A DNA stretch of 7,635 bases from Planctomycetota bacterium (GTDB lineage: Bacteria > Planctomycetota > UBA1135 > UBA2386): the NCBI GenBank assembly GCA_020425885.1, contig JAGQRA010000261.1:1-7635 (forward strand), written 5' to 3'. Below, piece by piece: positions 1 through 6,572 of this stretch; positions within the stretch are counted from its first letter, which is position 1; each line of letters starts with the position of its first letter. The position numbers and the translations under genes are program-made. The notes under the pieces are model-generated. The model did no database searches. It was not told the DNA's origin and worked only from the letters and a program-made list of their open reading frames with translations.

Positions 1-2
1 CG

Positions 3-140
3 GCTTCGATCGAGACGGCCGGCGCTCAGACCCCGGCGCAAAGTGACCGCCGAGTCGCCATCGTCACATTGTTGCGCCGGAAGAGCGTGGCGACGACGGA
101 CCGGAAGAGCGTGACTCCCGACACATGCCTGGCCCCATGA
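3..140 (+). CDS. possible 3' end of an unrecognised gene (partial)
   Basis: This frame is open from the left edge to a TGA at 138-140. I do not recognise the roughly 45 residues (ending DTCLAP). The case for coding is weak and compositional: about 80% of codons end in G or C by hand count, more than in the other two forward frames here. It also ends in an ATGA overlap with the ATG at 137 that begins the lipoprotein signal peptide, a spacing typical of translational coupling. A 13-base direct repeat (77-89 and 101-113), offset by 24 bases, gives an in-frame repeated RKSV. An alternative is that this is simply the upstream region of the next gene. The forward frame starting at base 2 stops at 44-46 and could equally be a gene end. 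Confidence 0.25.
   Translation, partial: ASIETAGAQTPAQSDRRVAIVTLLRRKSVATTDRKSVTPDTCLAP
77..113. repeat. 13-bp direct repeat pair, 24-bp period
   Basis: CCGGAAGAGCGTG occurs at 77-89 and exactly again at 101-113, with 11 bases between copies. The period is a multiple of three, which fits either a repeated RKSV in a gene end or a pair of binding sites ahead of the lipoprotein gene. The second copy contains GGAAGAG (103-109), a possible but distant Shine-Dalgarno for the ATG at 125. Confidence 0.6.
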
Positions 141-200
141 AGACCCTGCTCCTATTTCGCGGCCCTGGTACTCAGCACGGGCTGTGCTGCAACGCCGGTG
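125..200 (+). other. out-of-frame lipoprotein signal peptide of the DUF1579-like gene
   Basis: Starting at ATG 137 (or ATG 125, adding MPGP) the reading is MKTLLLF, then it loses hydrophobicity and becomes an Arg/Gly-rich shadow. Skipping one base in the TTT at 155-157 gives MKTLLLFAALVLSTGC followed by AATPVSPWAE, which is a textbook lipoprotein signal with lipobox LSTGC and runs directly into the downstream frame. A single extra base (a real mutation or a sequencing/assembly error) therefore probably separates the signal peptide from its mature protein. Neither ATG has a well-placed Shine-Dalgarno; GGAAGAG at 103-109 is 15 bases from ATG 125. Confidence 0.7.
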
Positions 201-689
201 AGCCCGTGGGCCGAGACGCAGCAAGACGGGACCCACGGTTGGCAGAACCCGCTGCTCGACCGTTTCGTGGGCAACTGGGTGCTAGAGGGCCTGATGGCCG
301 GGGGTGACGTGGTCCACGACCTGGTCGCGGAGTGGGTCGTCGGTCACCAGTACCTGCGCTTCACCGAGTTGTCTCGTAAGCGCGAACCCGACGGGACGCG
401 AGCCTACGAGTCCATCGTCCTCATCGGGTGGGATGCCGCAAACGAGCGGTACGCGTGCCTCTGGCTCGACTCCACGGGCGGCAGCGGGCTGGTGAACGGT
501 GTCATCGGCTACGCGGAACCCGACGGCGACCGGTTGGCGTTCGTGTTCGACTATCTGGACGGGGAACGCCGCTTCCACACGACGTTCACTTACGACCGGT
601 CCATAGACGCCTGGCATTGGAACATGGACTCCGAGCGCAGCGGCGAGGTCAGGCCGTTCGCCCGGGCGACGATGACACGGCACGAGTGA
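198..689 (+). CDS. DUF1579-like predicted lipoprotein, mature part; 5' end frameshifted
   Basis: The intact frame begins at GTG 198 and encodes 163 residues. The order of motifs resembles the DUF1579 family, thought to be a small lipocalin-like beta barrel of unknown function: LLDRFVGNWVLEG (about 19-31), an EWVVGHQYLRF strand (45-55), YESIVLIGWDAANERY (70-85), CLWLDSTGG (87-95), then strands ending FARATMTRHE. There is no helix-rich or enzymatic signature. I think GTG 198 is not the native start: the same frame read backwards to 141 gives a lipobox LSTGC that needs the signal peptide found one frame away. Restoring that base gives a 183-residue lipoprotein with Cys16 as the lipidated residue. 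If the frameshift is real, the gene makes only a cytoplasmic fragment or is a pseudogene. Family assignment is from pattern memory, not a search. Confidence 0.7.
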   Translation: MSPWAETQQDGTHGWQNPLLDRFVGNWVLEGLMAGGDVVHDLVAEWVVGHQYLRFTELSRKREPDGTRAYESIVLIGWDAANERYACLWLDSTGGSGLVNGVIGYAEPDGDRLAFVFDYLDGERRFHTTFTYDRSIDAWHWNMDSERSGEVRPFARATMTRHE

Positions 690-901
690 GGGAAGGCACG
701 TCGCGATCTCAGTTGCTGATCGTCAGCCACACGGCAACGCGCGCTCGCGTGACGTTCGGAAAGCTGGCGATGAGGATGCCAAGCGGCAAGAACCCCTGCC
801 CACGGAGGGCTGGTTCGAAGTAGTATCCTCGGCCTGACCCGACGCGGCAGCTGACGAGCGTCCCAGAGGGCGCTCGCGGCTCAGCGCCAGATCCGTTGGC
901 C

Positions 902-913
902 GCCTCCGGAGGC
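902..913. promoter_or_regulatory. 12-bp palindrome upstream of the VOC gene
   Basis: GCCTCCGGAGGC is a perfect palindrome 36 bases upstream of GTG 950 and could be an operator half-site pair. GC-rich DNA produces such palindromes by chance, and no regulator gene is adjacent. Confidence 0.15.
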
Positions 914-935
914 CGCGATTGCGAGCCGTTGAAGT

Positions 936-941
936 AGGGAG
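936..941 (+). promoter_or_regulatory. Shine-Dalgarno supporting GTG start of the VOC gene
   Basis: AGGGAG lies 8 bases ahead of GTG 950, a good distance. The competing ATG 998 has only CAGGAT about 11 bases ahead. The site therefore favours the longer form, although the VOC fold itself begins only after residue 24. Confidence 0.45.
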
Positions 942-949
942 CCTGGCAA

Positions 950-1774
950 GTGAACCATCACGCGACATCCAACGCGCCGATCAGGATCGCAAGAACCATG
1001 AGCGACCACTTCATCCCACGCGTCGGCGGAATCCTCAGCGCCGACATCGCCGTTCCCGAACACGAGATCGAAACGCGCTTCTACTCGCGTGTGCTCAGCA
1101 CGGGCGAAGACCCGCTGTGGCGCGAGGATCTCATGAACAACCATGGCGTGCCGGTCATCGGCCTGGGCGCACGGACGGAGGCGTTGACTCACCTTCCACT
1201 CCAATGGATGCCGCACATTCAGGTCGTCGATGTCGCGGCCAGCTTGGAGCGCGCGCTCGCGTTGGGCGGGAGTGAGTTGATGCATGACGACAGTGGCAAG
1301 AACCAGTGGGCCGCGCTGCTCGACCCGAACGGGGCGGCGTTCGGGATCATCCCTGTCGTTCCTGCGGAGGCGATCCCCCAGACCGAGGCTGACGCGGCGC
1401 GCGTGGGTCGTATCGCCTGGGTCGACTTGACGATCGCCGACGCTTCGGCAACTCGTGACTTCTACCGACAGGTCGTCGGCTGGACGGTGGAGGACGTCGC
1501 GATGGAGGATGCCGGCGAGCGCTACGCCGACTACTGCATGCTCAGCCCCGATGGCAGTTCGGTGGCGGGAGTCTGCCACGCGCGGGGCGCGAACCTGGGA
1601 ATACCGCCGGCGTGGATGCTCTACCTTCCCGTTGGCGATCTCGCCGAGAGCATCGATCGCGTGCGCGAGGAAGGCGGGACCGTGATCAGGGAGTCGCGTG
1701 GAGCCGACGGGGCGTACGCTCACGCGGTGATTCAGGACCCGGTGGGAGCGTGCCTGACGCTGGTGCCGGGATAG
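950..1774 (+). CDS. two-domain VOC family protein (glyoxalase/bleomycin-resistance fold)
   Basis: The protein has 274 residues from GTG 950, or 258 from ATG 998. It contains two VOC domains in tandem, the usual size for the two-domain group that includes mycobacterial CFP32-like proteins. Domain 1 spans about 25-135, with VVDVAASLERALALGG and the closing WAALLDPNGAAFGIIP. Domain 2 spans about 153-274, with GRIAWVDLTIADASATRDFYRQVVGW, LYLPVGDLAESIDRVREEGG and a closing VIQDPVGACLTLV. The paired beta-alpha-beta-beta-beta patterns and the D-P-x-G turns (125-128, 263-266) are clear. The histidine/glutamate metal ligands of true glyoxalase I are not obvious; Asp (D32, D159) sits on the first strands, so metal-dependent glyoxalase activity is doubtful. 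No signal peptide, so cytoplasmic. It stands alone, with 260 bases before it and a small membrane ORF 56 bases after. Fold assignment is strong; substrate unknown. Confidence 0.85.
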   Translation: MNHHATSNAPIRIARTMSDHFIPRVGGILSADIAVPEHEIETRFYSRVLSTGEDPLWREDLMNNHGVPVIGLGARTEALTHLPLQWMPHIQVVDVAASLERALALGGSELMHDDSGKNQWAALLDPNGAAFGIIPVVPAEAIPQTEADAARVGRIAWVDLTIADASATRDFYRQVVGWTVEDVAMEDAGERYADYCMLSPDGSSVAGVCHARGANLGIPPAWMLYLPVGDLAESIDRVREEGGTVIRESRGADGAYAHAVIQDPVGACLTLVPG

Positions 1775-1830
1775 AGTGGGTGTGGCGGCCTGACGATGCG
1801 TTGCACCAGACAACGGACGAGTCACGACTG

Positions 1831-2028
1831 ATGAGAAACATGAACCAGCACAACAGAGAGTGGCTGAGTGCCTGCCTGTTCTTCTCTGCTTCTGTCTGCT
1901 TCTTGGTTGCCAGCACGACAGGGCGAGACGACTACCATCTCAGGCTGTTCGCAGGCTTGTCGACGTGGGGCGTTGGATTCGTCTCGCTCGTTCGACTGAG
2001 ACGCACCTGCGGCGCCCAACTCTCGTGA
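1831..2028 (+). CDS. small putative membrane protein, two TM segments
   Basis: This is a 65-residue frame starting MRNMNQHNREW; ATG 1840 is an alternative start. It has two hydrophobic stretches, WLSACLFFSASVCFLVAS (about 11-28) and LFAGLSTWGVGFVSLV (about 42-57), separated by a charged TTGRDDYH loop and followed by RLRRT. This pattern would give a hairpin in the inner membrane. I recognise no family. Codon third positions are about 74% G/C by count, better than the competing frame starting at GTG 1860, which also looks hydrophobic. Overall G+C over 1831-1980 is about 55%, well below the operon to the right. The only Shine-Dalgarno candidate is a weak GGACGAG at 1815-1821. It follows the VOC gene by 56 bases and might be co-transcribed. 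Real, but only moderately supported. Confidence 0.45.
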   Translation: MRNMNQHNREWLSACLFFSASVCFLVASTTGRDDYHLRLFAGLSTWGVGFVSLVRLRRTCGAQLS

Positions 2029-2234
2029 GACCCCCGCTGTCAGCGATCGGCGCCGTTGAGCCCGATTCCAGGCGGGCCACAGGATCTGCCGAGCGGAACG
2101 ACAGCGGGCGAGGGAAGCCAGAGGCAGGCCAAGACCGAGGTCGAGGAAGCCATCCGTCCGCCCTCGGCTGAGTCGCATCGACCTCGGACAGGCAGCCGCG
2201 ACCGCCACGAGCAGAGGGCCCGGGCCGGCCGCGA
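2029..2234. other. convergent intergenic region
   Basis: These 206 bases lie between the plus-strand small ORF and the end of the minus-strand operon. I see no gene and no stem followed by a T-run on either strand. The main structures are a 9-base inverted repeat (CCCGCTGTC 2033-2041 with GACAGCGGG 2100-2108, loop of 58) and a GC palindrome GGCCCGGGCC at 2217-2226 next to GGCCGGCC at 2223-2230. Termination of both units is therefore either Rho-dependent or outside what I can see. Confidence 0.4.
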
Positions 2235-3899
2235 CTACTTGCCGCCGTCGTCGGCCGGCTCGGCGGCCTTGGCCTTGATCAGGTCGGCGCGCTTGGGCTT
2301 GAGCTTGTCGAACAGGGCCTTGTCGATGACGTAGTACCACGGCCCGAAACGACGCGTCAGCTTGTCGGCCTCGGCGCGGCCGTCCTCGACCTTCTTGTCG
2401 AAGGCGGTCCACTCGTCGTCCTGGCGACGCAGGTCGTCTTCGTGCTGCAGCGCCGAGCTGTCGATGTCGGCGGCGGCACCGTCACCACCGGGCGCCTTGT
2501 CTTCGCCCTGGCTGATCACGGCGAACGACTCGCCATTGACCTGCAGCTGATAGTCGTTGTCCCAGGGGTCCTTCGGCAGCTCGGCCAGCGGCGCCTCGCC
2601 GCTCTCGGGCTTCTCGGTCAGCTTGATCAACGACTCGGGCAGCGCGTTGTCGTGGGCCGTGCGCCAGCCGTCGATGGCGGCCGTGATCTTCTCGATCTGC
2701 TGCCGCGCCTGCCGGCGCTTCTCCATGTGCTCCTTCGGTAGCCGCGACGACTGCGGCCTGGACAGCAGCGCCTCGTCGAACTCGGCGGTGACCATCAGGT
2801 AGCGGTTGTCGGCTGCGACCGGTTGCGGACCGTTCTCGCCGGCCTGCGGGGTCGCCGGCGCGGCATCACCCGAGCTCACCTCGTCGGCACTACCGGGCAC
2901 GAGCTCGCCGAAGCGCAGCGTGTAGCGCACCCCTTTCTTGGTCTCGAACAGGAGGTCGCCCTCGTTGCTGAACAGCTTGCCGCCCTGGCCGAGGAAGTAG
3001 CCCTTGTCGGCCAGGCTCTGGCTCAACAGCATGCGGTCGAAGCCGGTCGCTTGCTCGAGCCGCGCGGTCAGCCCGTCGGGCTTGGTCCGCACGCCGACGA
3101 TCTTGATGCCGGTCAGGGCGGTCTGGATCTCGGTCATCTTCTCGGTGTTCGGCTCCTCCTTGGCCACATCGAGCCCGGCGATGGTCCACTTGCCGTCCTT
3201 GTCCTTGGCGATGTCGAACTTGTCGCCCGGCACGATGGCGCGACGCACCTCGTCGACCGAGTAGTTGTCGAAGATGACCTTCTGCAGATCGTACGAGGTC
3301 GCCTTGAGCAGGTCGGTCTCGATCCAGTCGGCGAACTTGGTCGACAGCTCGCCGTCGATCTTGGTCGAGTAGGTGCGGCGCTTGCCGGGTTGGCGCACGT
3401 AGCGGATGTCGAGCTTGCCGTCGACCTCCTTGCCGAGGATCAGATCGGCGAGATCGTTGCCGGCGCTGTCGCGCATCGTGATCCGCGTGCCGCGGCCGAC
3501 CGTGTCGGCGCTCTCGTCGAGCGGGTCGACGACGCCGAAGTCGACCTGGTCCTCGACGCGGTCGCTGACCGAGCGCGCCTTGGTCAGGCCGATCAGCATC
3601 GCCGCGGCCTTGCCCATCCGATCCTTGGCGTCGGCCGGGTAGCCGCCGTGCGACGGGATCGTCCAGCGCCCGTCCTTGTCGCGGCGCACCGCGAACTTGC
3701 GCGCCGTCGCCCGCTCCTCGGAGAACTCGGTGACCTCGAGCTCGACCGCGGCGGTCGAATCGGTGAACTGCGGGAAGAACAGTTCGCCCTGGTCGGAGAA
3801 CAGGTCCTGCTTGACGGCCTTGGGGCCGGACATCGTGGCCAGCACGGTCAGCACGGCTGCCGCACCGAGGATCACACCGGTCTTCATGAACTCGCTCAT
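2235..3899 (-). CDS. DUF4340 domain membrane-anchored protein with embedded GspG-like pseudopilin module
   Basis: The product has 554 residues. An N-terminal TM anchor (about 6-24, MKTGVILGAAAVLTVLATMSG) is followed by a DUF4340-type periplasmic region: WTIPSHGGYPADAKDRM (79-95), a Leu/Ala helix, VDFGVVDP (119-125), strands ITMRD and ADLILGKEVDGKLDIRYVR (151-169), WIETDLL (192-198), then a second WTI unit (233-273) and YTLRFGELVPGS (326-337). After an Ala/Pro/Gly linker and RYLMVTAEFDEALL (366-379) comes a roughly 90-residue segment resembling the globular end of type II secretion GspG (393-482). The protein closes with FGPWYYVIDKALFDKLKPKRADLI (518-541), which reads like the normal DUF4340 end. 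DUF4340 proteins commonly sit beside GldF/GldG ABC genes as a partner of unknown biochemical role. The start is fixed by the ATGA overlap with the upstream permease gene and a GGAGG six bases ahead. By count about 90% of its first codons end in G/C. Family call confident; function unknown. Confidence 0.88.
   Translation of the reverse strand: MSEFMKTGVILGAAAVLTVLATMSGPKAVKQDLFSDQGELFFPQFTDSTAAVELEVTEFSEERATARKFAVRRDKDGRWTIPSHGGYPADAKDRMGKAAAMLIGLTKARSVSDRVEDQVDFGVVDPLDESADTVGRGTRITMRDSAGNDLADLILGKEVDGKLDIRYVRQPGKRRTYSTKIDGELSTKFADWIETDLLKATSYDLQKVIFDNYSVDEVRRAIVPGDKFDIAKDKDGKWTIAGLDVAKEEPNTEKMTEIQTALTGIKIVGVRTKPDGLTARLEQATGFDRMLLSQSLADKGYFLGQGGKLFSNEGDLLFETKKGVRYTLRFGELVPGSADEVSSGDAAPATPQAGENGPQPVAADNRYLMVTAEFDEALLSRPQSSRLPKEHMEKRRQARQQIEKITAAIDGWRTAHDNALPESLIKLTEKPESGEAPLAELPKDPWDNDYQLQVNGESFAVISQGEDKAPGGDGAAADIDSSALQHEDDLRRQDDEWTAFDKKVEDGRAEADKLTRRFGPWYYVIDKALFDKLKPKRADLIKAKAAEPADDGGK
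2454..2723 (-). other. GspG (major pseudopilin)-like domain inside the DUF4340 protein
   Basis: Residues 393-482 follow the GspG order: a long helix with Ile/Ala spacing (RQARQQIEKITAAIDGWRTA), N-x-LPESLIKLTEKP where GspG has G-x-YPTT..GLxALVxKP, LPKDPWDNDYQL where GspG has LPKDPWGxPYQY, and ISQGEDKAPGGDGAAADID where GspG has the calcium loop SxGADGxxGGEGExADI. The pseudopilin prepilin signal and its hydrophobic N-terminal helix are absent. The alignment is from memory of the family and needs a profile search. Confidence 0.65.
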
Positions 3900-6559
3900 T
3901 GCGCACCTCCGCCGACCAGGCGGTTACTGGGGACGATCGACGATGCGCGCGCGCTGCGACGCACCAGCGTGAAGATGCCGAGCAGCAACGCCGGCACCGG
4001 CGCCAGCAACAGGGTCCAGAGGCGATAGCCGTCGTGGATCCCGTCGCGGGCCTCGTTGCGCGCGTGCTGCGCGATCTGGATCTTGGTCCGCTTGTCGGCC
4101 TCGATCTTGGCCTTGGCGGTCTCGAACTTGCGATTCTCGACCTGCTGCACCTCGGCGATCTTGAGCTCCTTGCTCTGCTCGTCGAGCCCGGCGTCGTTGC
4201 GGATCGCCTCGACGGCGCCATCGAGGCGGTCCTGCGCCGCGTCGAGCGCGGTCTTGGCCTCACCCTCGGCCTTCTCCTTCTCCTCGGCCCAGGCGCGCTC
4301 GAAGTCGGCCTGCGCGGCCTCGACCGCGGTCAGCCGGCGCAGGATCGGACGCCGCTTGCGCAGCTCGATCAGCGATTCGTCGCCGACCAGCTTGTCGATG
4401 CAGTTGAGCACGAACGGCACGTTGTCGAACCGCAGCGTGTTGTCGGTCGCCTGGCGGCGCAGGCCGAAGAACTGGTCGCCGACGGCGTCGAGGTCGGCGC
4501 AGACGATCGTGTTGACGCCCTTCTTGTCACCCTCGGCCTCGCTCGTGACCTCGACGGCGAGGTCGAGGCGCTTGTCGCGCTTCCAGTAGCGCGCGCCCGG
4601 GTTCAGCTGCAGCCCGCCGCCGAACGGGCTCCAGACCAACAGGCCGTCCTGCATGCCCTGACCCGATTCGTACTTGGGCACGATGCCGTTCTGGCCGCGG
4701 AACGCGGTCGGATCGGGCGAGCTGACCAGCGACTTCACGGTGAAGCCGTTCTTGTCGCTCGACTGCAGATGACCGCCGGCCATCCAGACCACCGACTGCA
4801 TGCCGCTGGTGATGACGCTGTCCTGCGCCAGCGCGCTGCCGGTGCAGAACAGGAAGTGCTTCGGCAGCTGGCCGCCGAAGTAGCCGGTGCTCGAGGTGTC
4901 CCAGACGATGTCGGACTTGAACAGCCGCAGGCCGAGCTGCCCGAACAACCCGTCGATGTTGCCCTTCTGCGGGCCGCCGCCGCCCATCATGCGCTGCTGC
5001 ATGTTGCCCTTCTGATCGTCGGCGGCGGTGCCCGGCGCGCTGAGCGGCAGCGGGTCCTCGAACATCAGCGTCGGGTGCCCGGCCAGGATCCAGTCCTGCA
5101 GCCGGTCCATCTGCTCCTGCACGAGCGAGCTCGGCTGCGCCACCACGAGGCAGTCGAGGTCCTCGGGGTAGTCCTTGTCGGGATCGACGTTCTCGACCTT
5201 GTACTGCTGCTCGAGCTCGGTCGCGATCTGCCACTTCGGCTTCTGCGCGAAGGTCTGGAAGTCGAAGCCGCCGACCATGTCGACGTCGGTCTTGAGCAGG
5301 CCGACCTTCTTGCGATCGCCGGTGTTGGTCACGACCCGGATGCTGCGCGTGATCTCGTACTCGAGCGGCAGGCCCGGGTCGATGAACGGCGTGATCACCT
5401 CCTCGGTGCCGCTGGCGACGACCAGGCCGAGGAAGACCTGCATGTCGCTGAAGCCGCCGCCCGGGTTCGGCTCCTGCACCATCTGCGCCCGGATGCCGTA
5501 GTTGTCCTCGGCGGCGCGCGCCTCGGGCGAGAACGGCTTGGGGATGATGATGCTCTTCTGCACGGCGTTGCCGCCGATCGAGTCGAACTGGTCGAGCAGG
5601 TTGAGCAGCAGCCGGCGCTGCTGGACGAAGCGCTCCGGCACCTGCTCGCTGATGTAGGCCGTGACGAACACCGGCCGCGCGGGATCAAGGGCGGAGAGCA
5701 GCTGCTTGCTCTCGTCGCCCAACGAGTGGATGCCTTCGACGGTGACGTCGAAGCGCGGCAGGTGGTAGACGCCGATCACGGTCAAGGACAGCGTCGCCAC
5801 CGCCAGGCCGCCCGACTGCAGCGCGCCGTGGACGCCCTCGATGCCGCCGCGCCAGTGCCGCCGCGCCAGCAGCGCGAGGTTGAGATAGAGGAAGGCGACG
5901 GTCAGGCCGAGGAAGAGCACGAAGCCGGCGACCGGCAGCATGCCGCGCGAGAACTCGTCGAACAGCCCGCGCGGGCCGTTGACGGCCCAGCTCTGGAAGC
6001 CGAGCCGGCCGAGCACGACGTCCATGTAGACGACGGCGGCGCAGGCGATGACCGACAGGATGAAGGCGATCGTCTGGTTCTGCGTCAGCTGCGAGCCGAT
6101 CATCGACACGCTGACGAGCATCAGGCCGAACAGCCAGTAGCCGACGTAGTTGGCGAACAGCTGGCCCCAGTCCGGGTTGCCGAGCATCGACAGTGCGATC
6201 GGCAGCGCCAGCGTGAAGGCCAGCGACACGGTGTAGACCCCGACGTAGGCCAGGAACTTGCCGAACAGCAGGTCGAGGTCGCGCGCCGGCAGCGTGAACA
6301 GGAGCTCCTGGGTGCCGTTGGCGCGCTCGCTGGTCCAGACCCCCATCGTCGCCGCGGCGACGAACAGGATCGCGAGCCGCGGGAACCAGAAGTTCCAGGT
6401 CTCGAGGTTGGCGAGGCTGTTGTCGAAGAACTCGCGCGGCCACATCAGCGCGCCGCCCGAGAACAGCACGAACAGCATGATGAAGACGTAGCCGGTCGGA
6501 TTGCTGAACCAGCTGCGCAGGTCGCGCTTCATGACGGCGAAAACGACGTTCTTGTTCAT
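3896..6559 (-). CDS. fused ABC-2 permease and GldG-like protein
   Basis: The product has 887 residues from ATG 6559 (MNKNVVFAVMKRDLRSWF). Residues 1 to about 238 are an ABC-2 type permease like GldF/NosY: TM segments near 22-39, 58-76, 99-122, 136-156, 162-184 and 208-231, with the family coupling stretch SERANGTQELLFTLPARDLD (77-96). After RRHWRGGIEG a seventh TM (249-266) opens a GldG-like part: RFDVTVEGIHSLGDESKQLL (269-288), PVFVTAYISEQVPERF (296-311), LEYEITRSIRVV (399-410), KKVGLLKTD (417-425), LDCLVVAQPSSLVQEQMDRL (468-487), then FVLNCIDKLVGDESLIELRKR (716-736), a charged coiled coil (about 745-840) and a final TM (847-866). The region between TM7 and TM8 should lie outside the cytoplasm. 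GldF and GldG are separate in the gliding Bacteroidetes systems; fusion to one chain is seen in other phyla. It starts 11 bases after the ATPase stop and overlaps the DUF4340 start by 4 bases. Substrate unknown. Confidence 0.9.
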   Translation of the reverse strand: MNKNVVFAVMKRDLRSWFSNPTGYVFIMLFVLFSGGALMWPREFFDNSLANLETWNFWFPRLAILFVAAATMGVWTSERANGTQELLFTLPARDLDLLFGKFLAYVGVYTVSLAFTLALPIALSMLGNPDWGQLFANYVGYWLFGLMLVSVSMIGSQLTQNQTIAFILSVIACAAVVYMDVVLGRLGFQSWAVNGPRGLFDEFSRGMLPVAGFVLFLGLTVAFLYLNLALLARRHWRGGIEGVHGALQSGGLAVATLSLTVIGVYHLPRFDVTVEGIHSLGDESKQLLSALDPARPVFVTAYISEQVPERFVQQRRLLLNLLDQFDSIGGNAVQKSIIIPKPFSPEARAAEDNYGIRAQMVQEPNPGGGFSDMQVFLGLVVASGTEEVITPFIDPGLPLEYEITRSIRVVTNTGDRKKVGLLKTDVDMVGGFDFQTFAQKPKWQIATELEQQYKVENVDPDKDYPEDLDCLVVAQPSSLVQEQMDRLQDWILAGHPTLMFEDPLPLSAPGTAADDQKGNMQQRMMGGGGPQKGNIDGLFGQLGLRLFKSDIVWDTSSTGYFGGQLPKHFLFCTGSALAQDSVITSGMQSVVWMAGGHLQSSDKNGFTVKSLVSSPDPTAFRGQNGIVPKYESGQGMQDGLLVWSPFGGGLQLNPGARYWKRDKRLDLAVEVTSEAEGDKKGVNTIVCADLDAVGDQFFGLRRQATDNTLRFDNVPFVLNCIDKLVGDESLIELRKRRPILRRLTAVEAAQADFERAWAEEKEKAEGEAKTALDAAQDRLDGAVEAIRNDAGLDEQSKELKIAEVQQVENRKFETAKAKIEADKRTKIQIAQHARNEARDGIHDGYRLWTLLLAPVPALLLGIFTLVRRSARASSIVPSNRLVGGGAQ
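3906..3910 (-). promoter_or_regulatory. Shine-Dalgarno for the DUF4340 gene, inside the permease 3' end
   Basis: On the minus strand GGAGG lies six bases ahead of ATG 3899 and is part of the permease codons for Gly-Gly at the terminal GGGAQ. Together with the ATGA overlap at 3896-3899 it indicates coupled translation and fixes the start. Confidence 0.75.
4958..5032 (-). other. low-complexity Gly/Met/Gln insert in the GldG-like part
   Basis: Residues 510-534 of the fused permease read GTAADDQKGNMQQRMMGGGGP and onward to QKGN. They are a flexible insert directly after FEDPLPLSAPG and before the next alpha/beta unit (IDGLFGQLGLRLF). It is likely a surface loop at the end of a GldG subdomain; similar Gly/Met-rich loops occur at this place in other GldG-like proteins as far as I recall. 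Confidence 0.5.
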
Positions 6560-6567
6560 GGTCTTCG

Positions 6568-6572
6568 TCCTC
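6568..6572 (-). promoter_or_regulatory. Shine-Dalgarno for the fused permease gene
   Basis: On the minus strand the ATPase stop TGA runs into GAGGA (TGAGGACGAAGACC), eight bases ahead of ATG 6559. This confirms MNKNVVF as the start and rejects the long upstream extension of the same frame, which only shadows the ATPase. Confidence 0.75.

Larger units (their letters stand above)
690..949. other. intergenic stretch with no supported gene
   Basis: These 260 bases lie between the DUF1579-like gene and the VOC gene. I see no convincing coding frame and no U-tract terminator. A 12-base perfect palindrome lies at 902-913 and a small ACGCG/CGCGT hairpin at 737-750. TAGTAT at 821-826 is a poor -10 candidate with no matching -35. 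GGTTCGAA at 812-819 looks like a tRNA T-loop but has no flanking stem. Confidence 0.5.

Noticed and set aside
806..826. tRNA-like GGTTCGAA T-loop motif
   Set aside because: No flanking T-stem, anticodon arm or acceptor pairing can be built around it.
881..1825. 314-codon minus-strand frame opposite the VOC gene
   Set aside because: Arg/His/Ala-rich with no domain; the plus strand encodes two clear VOC domains.
2033..2108. 9-bp inverted repeat as a terminator or attachment site
   Set aside because: The 58-base loop and lack of a T-run do not fit a terminator, and no integrase or mobile gene is present.
1860..2171. Alternative plus frame beginning MAECLPVLLCFCLLLGC, resembling a lipoprotein signal
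   Set aside because: The sequence after LLLGC is a basic, unstructured shadow running into intergenic DNA, and its third positions are only about half G/C, poorer than the overlapping two-TM frame at 1831-2028. It cannot be fully excluded.
2823..4028. 401-codon plus-strand frame opposite the DUF4340 gene
   Set aside because: Same kind of GC-rich shadow; the minus strand has the TM anchor, DUF4340 motifs and a Shine-Dalgarno.
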